Source: Liquorilactobacillus ghanensis DSM 18630 (GTDB lineage: Bacteria > Bacillota > Bacilli > Lactobacillales > Lactobacillaceae). From it: a stretch of DNA of 64,000 nucleotides. Position 1 is the first letter of the stretch; every line of letters starts with the position of its first letter. The notes beneath the pieces are model-generated. The model was not told the origin of the DNA, did not search any database, and saw only the letters and a list, made by a program, of their open reading frames with translations. Positions 51,514 through 60,059 of the stretch are shown one piece after another. The stretch is taken from positions 62,001 to 126,000 of the forward strand of contig NZ_AZGB01000003.1 of assembly GCF_001435235.1 (NCBI RefSeq). Reading direction: 5' to 3'. The position numbers and the translations under genes were made by a program.

Positions 51514-51557
51514 ATAAAAAATTGGTACTAGATAGAAGCTGTTTCTATCAGTACCAA
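51514..51557 (-). terminator. Terminator of the Wzy-like gene
   Basis: TTGGTACT and AGTACCAA with inner GATAGAA/TTCTATC pairing. On the minus strand the stem is followed by TTTTTTAT. Confidence 0.85.
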
Positions 51558-51628
51558 GTATATTGTTAATTACTAACTACTTGTTCCAAATGATTGGCAA
51601 GTGTTTTTGTCGACCGCCGCTAAACAAT

Positions 51629-52837
51629 TTAACGATAATTAAGCGGAAACGAATTAAAACTATCCGGTGAATATAAGGTCAATGGTTGTTTGGGAGCAGT
51701 AACCGTTGCGAAAGCTGCCAACAAGACAATATTATATGAAACTTCAACTAAATGCTGATCGATAGCTGAGCTTAAAAGTGTCAGCAGCAAGAAAGCTAAT
51801 AGACCGTATGATTTTGTTTGGCAAAATTTCCATAACAAGTAGAAGATAATGGTCAAAACAATAATAGTAATGATGACACCAGAGATTACTAATAAACGGA
51901 TATAAGAAGAATCAACGTAAAAATAATTAGTTGGTACTCTCAAGCCACCATTGCTGTGCTCAGCTACATATTGACCAAACCAGGGAACACCATGTTGATG
52001 CAAGGCGATATTTCCCAAGCTTAAGCGACTGGAAAGTAGTCGGTCAAGGATGCGAAACCAGCTGCTATGCGGATCGTAAAAATAGGCCAAACTAACATTT
52101 AAGCAGATATAAATTGCGGTTAAAATTGCCAAACCGCGGAATTCTAATTTAGTGATTAGATTTTTAAACCAACTTGGTTTAAACCCGATGAACCAAAGCA
52201 GCAGCATCATTAATAAATCCAGTCGGGCATTGGTTAAAGTAAAGATGAGCAGTGTAAACAGTAAGAAAACGACTTTTTCCCAGTTTTTTAATAGTAATTC
52301 GCGCCAAGCATAGTAAGCTGCCATCAGATAAAAGCAGCGGGCAGCCAGATCAGTTGGGGTCAAGAAGCCTAATGACAGTCTGGAAATGTGCAGTTGACTG
52401 GAACGAGCAACGATCTGTTCCGGAATCATCTGGGTTAGACAAGAAAACAAAATAAAAAAAATCGAGATGGAAACTGTTAATAGATAAGTTTTTAAAATTT
52501 TATCGAAATCAACATCAGCAGCACCAATCAGTAATATCGCGTAGTAAAAAATGTTTGAATCTAAAGATTTCTTAGCTAGAAAATAAAAAATGATAATAAT
52601 ACCGGTTACCAGCAGTTTGATTTTAGCTGAAAAGTCGTCCAGGATAATAAATTTGAGCGTAATAATTGCGGCTAGGCATTTAACGAAGAAATAAATTGTC
52701 CGCATAGTTAAGACAGTCGGTACAAAATAGCTGAGCTTAATAGTCATTAGACAGATAAAAGCAGCTAGGCAGGCCAAATAAAGATTGCTGCGTTGCTGTT
52801 TTATTTGATAAAAAGTCGTCACGGCTTTTTCCTCCAA
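51629..52837 (-). CDS. Wzy/O-antigen-polymerase-like membrane protein
   Basis: The 402-residue protein has about 10-11 predicted spans and a large extracytoplasmic loop (about residues 245-320). That topology, with RLSLGFLTPTDLAARC and the FTLTNARLDLLMMLLLW segment, resembles polysaccharide polymerases of the Wzy type. These proteins share little sequence, so the call rests on layout. No glycosyltransferase, flippase or chain-length regulator is near it. AT-rich DNA and a separate terminator mark it as a single-gene unit. Confidence 0.6.
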   Translation of the reverse strand: MEEKAVTTFYQIKQQRSNLYLACLAAFICLMTIKLSYFVPTVLTMRTIYFFVKCLAAIITLKFIILDDFSAKIKLLVTGIIIIFYFLAKKSLDSNIFYYAILLIGAADVDFDKILKTYLLTVSISIFFILFSCLTQMIPEQIVARSSQLHISRLSLGFLTPTDLAARCFYLMAAYYAWRELLLKNWEKVVFLLFTLLIFTLTNARLDLLMMLLLWFIGFKPSWFKNLITKLEFRGLAILTAIYICLNVSLAYFYDPHSSWFRILDRLLSSRLSLGNIALHQHGVPWFGQYVAEHSNGGLRVPTNYFYVDSSYIRLLVISGVIITIIVLTIIFYLLWKFCQTKSYGLLAFLLLTLLSSAIDQHLVEVSYNIVLLAAFATVTAPKQPLTLYSPDSFNSFPLNYR

Positions 52838-53165
52838 TATTCAATATGTATAAATAAGGTTGTCTGAAATAAATAATATTAACTACTATATTCTAGCATA
52901 AAATCAAAAATTATAATTACTTCTATTGTGACCGTAATTTACATTTTGGTAACAACTGTTATACGGTAGTAATGAAAAGAAAGAAATTAGCTGAAAAAGT
53001 TTGAAAAAATAATTGCAGCTGACAGCAGTTTAACATTAGTTGAAGATTTATTTTGGGTAAAACAATCATTTATGTTTACAAGTGTAAACATAAACTGCTA
53101 CAATAAAATCAGCAAGTTATTAATAAATAGTCAGCGTAATGCTAGCAGATCAGGGGGAAAGCTGA
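52838..53165. other. Intergenic region between the Wzy-like gene and copB
   Basis: The 328 bases are AT-rich. Apart from the copper operator and promoter near 53069-53104 listed separately, I see no gene or hairpin. Confidence 0.6.
53069..53104 (+). promoter_or_regulatory. CopY-type cop box and promoter of copB
   Basis: The core TACAAGTGTA (53077-53086) fits the cop box TACANNTGTA. It is the middle of a 26-bp perfect palindrome with arms TTTATGTTTACA and TGTAAACATAAA. TTTACA (53075-53080) and TACAAT (53099-53104), 18 bp apart, form a promoter inside it. Confidence 0.8.
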
Positions 53166-55529
53166 ATGAAGCACGATAAAGAATCGACGCAACAGCAGGA
53201 CAATCATGACATGAGCGAGATGGACCACGATCATATGAAAATGGGCGATCATGATATGGGCAAGATGAACCACGATCATATGAAAATGAACGACCACGAC
53301 ATGGGCAAAATGAATCACAGCCAGATGCAAATGAACGACCATGACATGAGCAAGATGCATCATAGTCAGATGCAAATGGGCGATCACGACATGAGCAAGA
53401 TGGATCACCATAGTCATATGAAAATGAATGACCATGACATGAGTAAGATGGATCATAGCCAGATGCAAATGGACGACCATGATATGGGCAAAATGAATCA
53501 CGATCATATGAAAATGGACGGTCATGATATGATGATGCACGGTGGTCAAATGATGCATATGGGGAATTTAAAGCAGAAGTTTTGGGTCTCAGTGGTATTA
53601 GCACTGCCAGTATTGTTATTGGCTCCGATTATGGGACTGGATCGGGCGGTTTTCAATTTTGGAGACTCTTGGGTGAAAAATCTGCTGATTATTGGATTTG
53701 ATGCAGCATTGTATTTTTATGGCGGCGCGCCGTTTTTAAAGGGTGCTAAAGCAGAGATTCACAGTAAAGAGCCCGCGATGATGACTTTAATTACGTTGGG
53801 AATTTCGGTGGCTTTTTTCTATAGTATTTATGCTTTTATTGCCAACAGCTTTTTTCATCCCACAACGATGGTAATGGATTTTTCTTTTGAATTGGCAACT
53901 TTAATTTTAATTATGCTGCTGGGACATTGGATTGAAATGAATGCCATGATGGGAGCTGGCAATGCTTTGCAAAAAATGGCAGCTTTGTTGCCAAAGACGG
54001 CGCACGTGATTACAGCCGATGATCAAGTTGTTGAAATGGCAGTTGCACAGTTAAAAGAAGGTCAATTGCTTCAAATCAGAGCTGGCGAAAGTGTTCCGGC
54101 CGACGGAGTGATTACAGCCGGAACATCAGCACTTAATGAATCCTTGGTAACTGGCGAAGCCGCCGCCGTTAAGAAAAAAGTTGGTGATCAAGTGATTGGT
54201 GGTTCGATCAACAATAATGGAACATTAACCATCAAAATTACTGGTACCGGTGAATCGGGTTATTTGTCCCAAGTTATGAAACTAGTCGCACAGGCTCAGC
54301 AAGCTAAGTCCAAGGCCGAGACAACAGCTGACAAAGTTGCCAAGTATCTTTTCTATGCGGCTTTGATTGTCGGAATTTTGGCATTCTTCATTTGGCTGCC
54401 GCAAGGGTTGGCGACGGCACTGGCTCGCATGGTAACTGTTTTTGTGATTGCCTGCCCGCATGCTCTGGGAGTGGCAATTCCGCTGGTTGTTGCGCGTTCA
54501 ACTTCTATTGGGGCTCAAAATGGATTGCTGCTGCGCAATCGGCAGGCAGTCGCTGCCAGTCGACAATTGAGTCATGTATTTTTGGATAAAACCGGGACAT
54601 TGACTGCTGGTAAATTTACAGTCAACGCGATTTTGCCGGCACAAGGAATTACTGAACAAGAAGTGCTGGCTAAGTTTGCTGCTTTAGAGAGTACATCTTC
54701 GCATCCACTGGCACAAGCTATCCTAACAGCTGCGAAGGGAAAAAGCGTCAATTTTGTTCCGGCACAAGCCGTTAAGACACTTCCCGGAATTGGCTTAAGC
54801 GGGGAAATTGCTGACAAGAACTATATGATCGCCAGTTTGGCTTATTTAAAAAAACAGCAGCTGGCATTTGATGAAAAAACAGCTCTTGATTTGGCAGCTC
54901 ACGGCAATTCGATCAGTTTTCTCTTGGATGCTCAGCAACGAGTATTGGGGATGATTGCGGAGGGTGATCAAATCAAAACCGGAGCTTCACAATTGATCAA
55001 ACAGTTGCAAGCCCAGCAAATTACGCCGGTAATGCTGACTGGAGATAACCAGCAGGCAGCCCAGCAGATCGCACAACAACTGGGAATCAAAGATTTTCAT
55101 GCTGGCTTGCTGCCAACTGATAAACAGAAAATTATTCGGCAGTATCAAGCCAAAAATCAGCATGTAATGATGGTTGGCGATGGCGTTAATGATGCCCCAA
55201 GTTTGGCAGCGGCCGATATTGGCGCAGCAATTGGCGCTGGAACTGATGTTGCACTGGATTCAGCTGATGTAATTCTGGTCAGGTCCGATCCGCGAGATAT
55301 TTTGAATTTCTTATCATTAGCTAAGCTGACTAATCGTAAAATGATTCAGAATTTATGGTGGGGTGCCGGTTATAATATTGTTGCGTTGCCATTGGCAGCT
55401 GGTATCTTGGCTCCAATTGGAATAGTCTTGGACCCGGCCGTTGGTGCCGTAGTAATGGCACTTTCGACAGTAGTAGTAGCTTTGAATGCTATGAGCTTGA
55501 CTCCTGCAAAAATTAAGCCAACTGCTTAA
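53166..55529 (+). CDS. copB: Copper-exporting P-type ATPase, CopB type, with His/Met repeat N-terminus
   Basis: The 787-residue pump exports copper ions. The metal-site motif is CPH (C430-P431-H432), typical of the P1B-3 (CopB) class, with YNIVALPLAAG and ALSTVVVALNAM in the last spans. The phosphorylated Asp is D474 in DKTGTLT; TGEAA and GDGVNDAP mark the A and P domains. Residues 19-124 are seven copies of a 15-residue unit, M-[DN]-H-[DS]-[HQ]-M-[KQ]-M-x-D-H-D-M-[GS]-K, a metal-binding tail with no CXXC domains. The start lies after GGGGGAAA. No copY, copZ or copA is in the window. Confidence 0.93.
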   Translation: MKHDKESTQQQDNHDMSEMDHDHMKMGDHDMGKMNHDHMKMNDHDMGKMNHSQMQMNDHDMSKMHHSQMQMGDHDMSKMDHHSHMKMNDHDMSKMDHSQMQMDDHDMGKMNHDHMKMDGHDMMMHGGQMMHMGNLKQKFWVSVVLALPVLLLAPIMGLDRAVFNFGDSWVKNLLIIGFDAALYFYGGAPFLKGAKAEIHSKEPAMMTLITLGISVAFFYSIYAFIANSFFHPTTMVMDFSFELATLILIMLLGHWIEMNAMMGAGNALQKMAALLPKTAHVITADDQVVEMAVAQLKEGQLLQIRAGESVPADGVITAGTSALNESLVTGEAAAVKKKVGDQVIGGSINNNGTLTIKITGTGESGYLSQVMKLVAQAQQAKSKAETTADKVAKYLFYAALIVGILAFFIWLPQGLATALARMVTVFVIACPHALGVAIPLVVARSTSIGAQNGLLLRNRQAVAASRQLSHVFLDKTGTLTAGKFTVNAILPAQGITEQEVLAKFAALESTSSHPLAQAILTAAKGKSVNFVPAQAVKTLPGIGLSGEIADKNYMIASLAYLKKQQLAFDEKTALDLAAHGNSISFLLDAQQRVLGMIAEGDQIKTGASQLIKQLQAQQITPVMLTGDNQQAAQQIAQQLGIKDFHAGLLPTDKQKIIRQYQAKNQHVMMVGDGVNDAPSLAAADIGAAIGAGTDVALDSADVILVRSDPRDILNFLSLAKLTNRKMIQNLWWGAGYNIVALPLAAGILAPIGIVLDPAVGAVVMALSTVVVALNAMSLTPAKIKPTA
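53220..53537 (+). repeat. 45-bp tandem repeat coding the His/Met tail of CopB
   Basis: Seven units of 45 bp (one is 48 bp, with an extra His codon) encode residues 19-124. The units vary mostly at third positions and at N/D/G, D/S and K/Q alternatives, so the array is old enough to have diverged. Both complementary frames are also open across it. Confidence 0.85.
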
Positions 55530-55646
55530 AAGATTAGCAAAATATAAAAGTTATTATTTTAGAAACAATTTTATTTCAAATAAGCAAAAATTGTTTGCCT
55601 TTATTAGAAATTAAAGTTAGAATAAAATACGTGTGGCATAGACAAG

Positions 55647-55673
55647 AAGCGGGGAAGTGCCCGCTTTTTTATT
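55647..55673 (+). terminator. Terminator of copB
   Basis: AAGCGGG and CCCGCTT around GAAGTG, then T. Confidence 0.9.
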
Positions 55674-55892
55674 TACTCTTAAATAACAGCATGTTTTTAT
55701 TCGGTAATTAATTTATTCATTTTTAAATTAATCATGTTTTTATTAAAATATATTAACAATTAATGACCAATATTTGTGACATTTTTGTTATCAATTGATT
55801 ATAAAAATGTTATTGTAAGGGAAATTTAGCAGGAAATGAGCGGGTTGGTATGCTATGATAAATGCAACCAAAGAAGACTGCGAGGTGAAAAG
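55674..55892 (+). other. AT-rich leader before the nitrilase-family gene
   Basis: The gap from copB to this gene is 363 bases in all. After the copB terminator it is AT-rich, with a possible -10 (TATAAA at 55800) but no convincing -35 box and no hairpin. Confidence 0.4.
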
Positions 55893-56699
55893 ATGAAGTT
55901 TAAAGTGGCATTAGCTCAAGTTGAATCATTTACAGATGAGGAAGAGAATTTGACAACGGCAGCCAAAATGGCAAAAAAAGCTAAAAAGACTGGGGCACAA
56001 TTGTTGGTTTTCCCAGAGCTTTTTATGAGTTCTTTACCACCGGATGCCGATTTGACCCAAACTCAGCGACATGTTGAAAGTTTGCATGGACCCTTTGTCA
56101 GTGCGATGCGGGAATTAGCTGATCAATGGCAGCTATGGCTGGTTTTCGGTTTTCGCGAACAGAATACTCAAGCAACTGATTCGCGCGTCAGAAATACGGT
56201 GGTGGTAGTTGATGACGCTGGGGAAATTCAGGGAGTTTACCATAAAACACATTTGTATGATGCTTTTGGAGCCCAAGAATCACAAACGGTAGCCCCGGGT
56301 GATCAGCTGTTTGAACCAATTGCGACACCTTTTGGTCGAATCGGGTTGTTTGTCTGTTATGAGTTGAGATTCCCAGAAATTGCTCGTTATCAAGCTTTGC
56401 ATGGAGCGGATTTGATCATTGTTCCGGCTGCGTGGTATCAAGGCAAATTAAAGCGCCAGCATTGGCAAACCCTGACGACAGCACGTGCTTTGGAAAATAC
56501 CGTTTTTGTAGCAGCCTGTGATCAGCCGGCAGCGAATAAATGTATTGGCCGTAGCTTGGTAGTTGATCCGGCAGGAGTCGTCTTAGATCAGGCCGGTGAA
56601 AAAGACGAATTATTGGTGGTAACTATTGATCGCGAACGAATTAGTCAAGTACGCCAGATATTACCGACAGCTGATCAACGGCGAACTGAGTTATATTAA
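55893..56699 (+). CDS. Carbon-nitrogen hydrolase (nitrilase superfamily)
   Basis: The 268-residue amidase has the catalytic triad E42 (FPELF), K119 (YHKTHLYD) and C156 (FVCYELRFPE). This is the branch of omega-amidases and of YafV/Nit-type enzymes; an omega-amidase or deaminated-glutathione role is possible. The start is ATG 55893, with GCGAGGTG before it; the frame upstream to 55836 has no site. It is a single-gene unit. The substrate is not known. Confidence 0.9.
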   Translation: MKFKVALAQVESFTDEEENLTTAAKMAKKAKKTGAQLLVFPELFMSSLPPDADLTQTQRHVESLHGPFVSAMRELADQWQLWLVFGFREQNTQATDSRVRNTVVVVDDAGEIQGVYHKTHLYDAFGAQESQTVAPGDQLFEPIATPFGRIGLFVCYELRFPEIARYQALHGADLIIVPAAWYQGKLKRQHWQTLTTARALENTVFVAACDQPAANKCIGRSLVVDPAGVVLDQAGEKDELLVVTIDRERISQVRQILPTADQRRTELY

Positions 56700-57027
56700 T
56701 TGGCACATATAATAGGTAGAAATTAATTTTGTTTAATGGTTGTTATTTGGTAATTTGAAATCACTTTCTTTATTGCTTTTTGAGAGTTCAGATAATGAGT
56801 CTGTATTTATTGAGATTGGGTTTTTCAGCAATATCAGTAAGTACAGGCTTATGATTTTTGGTGATAAGCTTCTATATTACTATGGAATGGTTATAACTAG
56901 CCGTTTCGAAATGACATTTCATGTAAAATTAGCTAAATACACAATAATATTATCAACGTAAAAAAATCATAACCATCTATTTAGCAATGGCTATGATTTT
57001 TTGTTTGAAAACCAAGTTAAGCTTAGT
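56700..57027. other. Intergenic region with no supported gene
   Basis: The 328 bases are AT-rich. A 73-codon frame (TTG 56740 to 56961) has no ribosome binding site and an unbiased composition, so I do not call it. The right end holds a terminator. Confidence 0.5.
56960..57003. terminator. Bidirectional terminator between the nitrilase and PTS genes
   Basis: AAAAATCATAACCAT pairs with ATGGCTATGATTTTT with one mismatch, flanked by A and T runs on both sides. It fits the 3' end of the PTS gene on the minus strand. Confidence 0.75.
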
Positions 57028-58410
57028 TTAAATGTTTTTGAATTCTTTTTTAGCCGTTTTGGCATTCCGATTTGGGTCAACAACGGGAGCTTTTTGTTTG
57101 GAGAATACAGTAGCAATGAATGGGAAAACAAAAATTGCTGTAGTCGCGATCATCAATGGGTATTTTCCTATCTTTGCACAAAGACCTAAAATTATTCCAA
57201 TAACTAGGAAGTCACTATCTGAGAAATAAGTTGAACTGAATCCTAAAGTGCCAAACAAACTTAGAGCTATTAATGGTAAGAAACTGGTAATGATGCCATT
57301 GATAAATGGTCCAATTAATGCACCTTTTTTGCCACCAGTCGCATTACCAAAAATAGCTGCAATTCCACCACAAAAGAAATGTGTTACCAAACCAGGAATT
57401 ACGACATTCATATGAAATGCGATTTGTAACAGCATGGATAAGATTCCACCTGCTAAACTAGCCAAGAATCCAGCGATAATAGCATTGCTTGTGCCCTTAA
57501 ATAACACTGCAAATGGATATCCTGGGACAGCGCTGGGAACAATTTTGTCGCTGAATCCCTTAAAGGCTGGTGATAATTCCTTTAACAAGATATTAACACC
57601 CATTACAAGAATCATTATTCCAGCAGAAAAATCAGCAGATTGTAATAATGCCCAAACATAAGGATTGGTCGAAGTAATTGTTCTGATGTATTGTGGGCCG
57701 GTTACGATCGTGACTAAATAAAACAAAATAGCCATTACGATCATTACTGAAACATTGCTATCTTGTAAAAATGCAAGTCCCTTGGGAAATTTAATCTCAT
57801 CAATTGATTTGGCATTCTTTTTAAATAATCCACCAACTTTTGAAGACAGCCAGTAGCCGATCGTCCCAAAATGAGCGAAACTCATATCATCTCTGCCGGT
57901 GATTTTTTTCATCGCGGGATGAGCTATGGCAGGGAAGATGCATAAGATTGAGCCCAAGGCGATCGAACCAAATAAAATTGTTTCCCAAAAGTTCATCCCT
58001 GACAAAATCATTGCCGGAGTTACACAGCATGCCATATAGAATGCATGATCACTTGAAAGAAAGATGTATTTATATTTGGTAAATCTTGCAATAACAATAT
58101 TCAAGATCAGGGCAATAACAAAGATAAAGGTTGCTTGTGAACCAAATTTTGCAATTGTAACAGCAATTGAAGCTTCGTTACTTGGAATTAAGCCATGCAT
58201 ATTAAAAGCTTTTTGGAATAATTTTCCAAAATTACTAAGTGCTCCTGAAATCGTTGTTGCACCAACTAAAAGAATTATAAATCCTAAAAATGCATTTATG
58301 GTTCCGCTAATAATCTCGGTAAAAGATTTTTTAAGAGCTATTAACCCAACAAGGACAACAAGAGCAGCTATTATTGCTGGTTGACTAAAAAAGTCTATCA
58401 AAAACCCCAT
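57028..58410 (-). CDS. PTS EIIC component, ascorbate (UlaA/SgaT) type
   Basis: The 460-residue membrane permease has about 11-12 spans. Its layout follows UlaA: LRKS-like LKKSFTEIISGTINAFLGFIILLVGA near residue 25, the ISGALSNFGKLFQKAF segment, and the LKELSPAFKGFSDKIVPSAVPG block near residue 265. Family members take L-ascorbate or related acids. No EIIA or EIIB is in the window. GGGGGGA precedes the ATG. The next gene upstream on this strand is an aldolase fragment, so the operon seems decapitated, and expression of this gene is doubtful. Confidence 0.8.
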   Translation of the reverse strand: MGFLIDFFSQPAIIAALVVLVGLIALKKSFTEIISGTINAFLGFIILLVGATTISGALSNFGKLFQKAFNMHGLIPSNEASIAVTIAKFGSQATFIFVIALILNIVIARFTKYKYIFLSSDHAFYMACCVTPAMILSGMNFWETILFGSIALGSILCIFPAIAHPAMKKITGRDDMSFAHFGTIGYWLSSKVGGLFKKNAKSIDEIKFPKGLAFLQDSNVSVMIVMAILFYLVTIVTGPQYIRTITSTNPYVWALLQSADFSAGIMILVMGVNILLKELSPAFKGFSDKIVPSAVPGYPFAVLFKGTSNAIIAGFLASLAGGILSMLLQIAFHMNVVIPGLVTHFFCGGIAAIFGNATGGKKGALIGPFINGIITSFLPLIALSLFGTLGFSSTYFSDSDFLVIGIILGLCAKIGKYPLMIATTAIFVFPFIATVFSKQKAPVVDPNRNAKTAKKEFKNI

Positions 58411-58442
58411 ATTATGTTCCCCCCTTAGAGAATTTTTGCTGT

Positions 58443-58690
58443 TTAAGCTTTTTGACTAGAGCCAAATACGCGTAATCTTTGTCTGATTTCTTTTTCGACT
58501 AATTCTTTCTCCCAAATGCTGACATCAGAAATAAATAGTTGCTTGTTACTGCTTTCTTTTTCAAGTTTTTCTTTTACGGCAAGGGCAACCCGGTGTACCA
58601 TTTCTGAATAATAATTTATCTTACAAATACCATTTTCGACTGATTTTCGATATTCTTCGTCAGCTAAACATTCTGACAAAACGATGTTAT
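58443..58690 (-). pseudogene. Class II ketose-bisphosphate aldolase, C-terminal remnant
   Basis: A 78-codon frame carries DEEYRKSVENGICKINYYSEMVH, the conserved C-terminal part of FbaA/GatY/KbaY aldolases (GGSGISDEDFRKAIENGICKINYYT). The upstream sequence departs from the family at about NNIVLSECLA, where GGSG is expected, and a stop in frame follows about 14 codons further on. About the first 200 residues, with the zinc ligands and catalytic Asp, are absent. It precedes the PTS gene in one operon and marks a lost sugar-phosphate cleavage step. Confidence 0.75.
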
Positions 58691-58854
58691 TAGTGGATGA
58701 TTCAAAATTTAATAAGCATCAAATATATTTGAGTGCTCCAATGAAAAAAATAGACTACATCGTAAGCAATCAAAAGTTGCCGCAAGCAATTCAAAACAGC
58801 GTATTAACAAATGATATCAATACGGACATGAAGGCAGTTCGATCTTCATTTTAA
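58678..58854 (+). pseudogene. DeoR-family regulator, C-terminal remnant
   Basis: A short frame (ATG 58684, open from about 58678) encodes MLLVDDSKFNKHQIYLSAP, then MKKIDYIVSNQKLPQAI. The pattern DxSKF ... A-L/M-xxID-YI-V-xxxLP is that of the sensor-domain end of DeoR repressors. The helix-turn-helix and most of the sensor are missing. It abuts the aldolase remnant on the opposite strand, so both lost their 5' parts at the same point. No ribosome binding site precedes it. Confidence 0.6.
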
Positions 58855-58903
58855 TAATGCGATTATATAATGAGTCGAAGCCTAAAAAATAATAGGGGGA
58901 CAT

Positions 58904-58930
58904 AAAAAACCAGCGCTTTCAAACGCTGGC
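58904..58930 (-). terminator. Terminator, minus-strand gene at 59011
   Basis: CCAGCG and CGCTGG around an 8-base loop; on the minus strand a TTTTTT run follows. It could also end the old DeoR gene from the other side. Confidence 0.75.
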
Positions 58931-59010
58931 AAAATAAATAAGAGCTTGTAAAATAAATATTAAAAAAATTATTTGATGAATGATTTTTATTCCACTATTA
59001 TACTCAAATG

Positions 59011-59316
59011 TTAAGTATGTAGTTGTTTGAAAGTTTCATCTAATAAATCCTCTAACCGTTCCAAAGTCTGCAAGGTAGGGCGCGAGTCCAGCAAAAACCG
59101 CAGTTGGTAAATGAAGATGTCATAAAATTCACCTAATTGATCGCGATCAATTATATTGGTTTCAACAGTAAGTCTGCGCAGCCATGACAAATCTTCATTG
59201 ATGGTTTGGGATAGAAGAAGATAATCTACATGATGGTGATTAACAAATTCAATATCCTGCCGAATTCGTGCTGCAAGGTTTTGCAGTGGATCACCCTTTT
59301 GAAAATGATTTGTCAT
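59011..59316 (-). CDS. Small protein of unknown function (101 residues)
   Basis: A mostly helical, soluble protein with no signal peptide. Its segments HHHVDYLLLSQTINEDLSWLRRLTVE and LERLEDLLDETFKQLHT look amphipathic. The start is ATG 59316, with GGAGGTG 10 bases before it; the frame upstream to 59349 has no such site. I do not recognise the family. The ribosome binding site and terminator support a real gene. Confidence 0.7.
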   Translation of the reverse strand: MTNHFQKGDPLQNLAARIRQDIEFVNHHHVDYLLLSQTINEDLSWLRRLTVETNIIDRDQLGEFYDIFIYQLRFLLDSRPTLQTLERLEDLLDETFKQLHT

Positions 59317-59669
59317 CTTTTGACACCTCCAGTGGATATATTTTATCACGTTTAATCCACTTTGGGTGAAAAAAAGTATTGAAAATCTAAAATCTTATGC
59401 TGTGCATGAATTACGCAAAAGTAATTATAGTAGCAGATATAAAACAGAATTATAATGACGATGGCAAATTTAATTGAAAATTTCAAGCTCAGGCAATAAT
59501 TGTATATAATCTTTTAAATGCTTTAAAAATGAATACGGGTAAAAAAGTGAACGTAATAAAAATACAATTACCAATGAAAGCTGATAATAAAAATTGAAGC
59601 TGGGTGAAACGCTTTAATCACGTGAAAATTTAAGCTGAAATATGCTAAAATAGTTTACAAGGGGGTCAA
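59317..59669. other. AT-rich intergenic region between two small divergent genes
   Basis: The 353 bases must hold the promoters of the 59011 and 59670 genes. TAAAAT near 59645 may be a -10 box for the latter. I see no longer frame, hairpin or repeat. Confidence 0.45.
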
Positions 59670-59918
59670 ATGTCAATGGGTAAGTATGAATTTATTATTA
59701 ATTTAATAGATTATGATTTATTTACAGATTCTAACCAGCGTCAAGTATTAAAGAAGAATCGGTTGACGCAACAACAAACAGAGTATCGTTTGCCCGCTAA
59801 GGATTTTATTGAATTATTGGATGAGCTTAATCGTTATCATCGCAGCCGAAATCAGCAGACTTTTTGGAAGATGATCGAGAAAAAGTATCTGAATTTGGGA
59901 AATCAAATTATCAGATGA
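59670..59918 (+). CDS. Small protein of unknown function (82 residues)
   Basis: A hydrophilic protein opening MSMGKYEFIINLIDYDLF, with a Gln/Arg-rich centre and a basic C-terminus (FWKMIEKKYLNLGNQIIR). AAGGGGG precedes the ATG, which supports translation; a second in-frame ATG is at 59676. I do not recognise it. Its end is followed by short direct repeats (GATGATCA, about 59917-59932). Confidence 0.6.
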   Translation: MSMGKYEFIINLIDYDLFTDSNQRQVLKKNRLTQQQTEYRLPAKDFIELLDELNRYHRSRNQQTFWKMIEKKYLNLGNQIIR

Positions 59919-60011
59919 TCAGATGATCAGGTGACCATTTATATTACAACTTAGTTACATCATACTCAATTTGAACTATTATCGAACTACATATGTTAAA
60001 TTTAACTTAAG

Positions 60012-60031
60012 ACTCAATTTTTAAATTGAGT
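60012..60031 (+). promoter_or_regulatory. Hairpin in the leader of the LysM glucosaminidase gene
   Basis: ACTCAATTT and AAATTGAGT are perfect 9-bp arms. The same ACTCAATTT occurs 48 bases upstream (59964-59972). It lies 11 bases before AGGAGG. It could be an operator or a 5' mRNA stabiliser. Confidence 0.45.
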
Positions 60032-60059
60032 ATCCTAAATTAGGAGGCAGCTAATCATT

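Noticed and set aside
53131-53604. Two long frames on the minus strand across the copB repeat (157 and 138 codons)
   Set aside because: They are open because the repeated ATG/CAT/GAC codons of the His/Met tail have no stops in reverse. They have no ribosome binding site and mirror the 45-bp repeat.
56740-56961. 73-codon TTG-initiated frame
   Set aside because: There is no Shine-Dalgarno sequence, no conserved motif, and the composition equals the AT-rich spacer around it.
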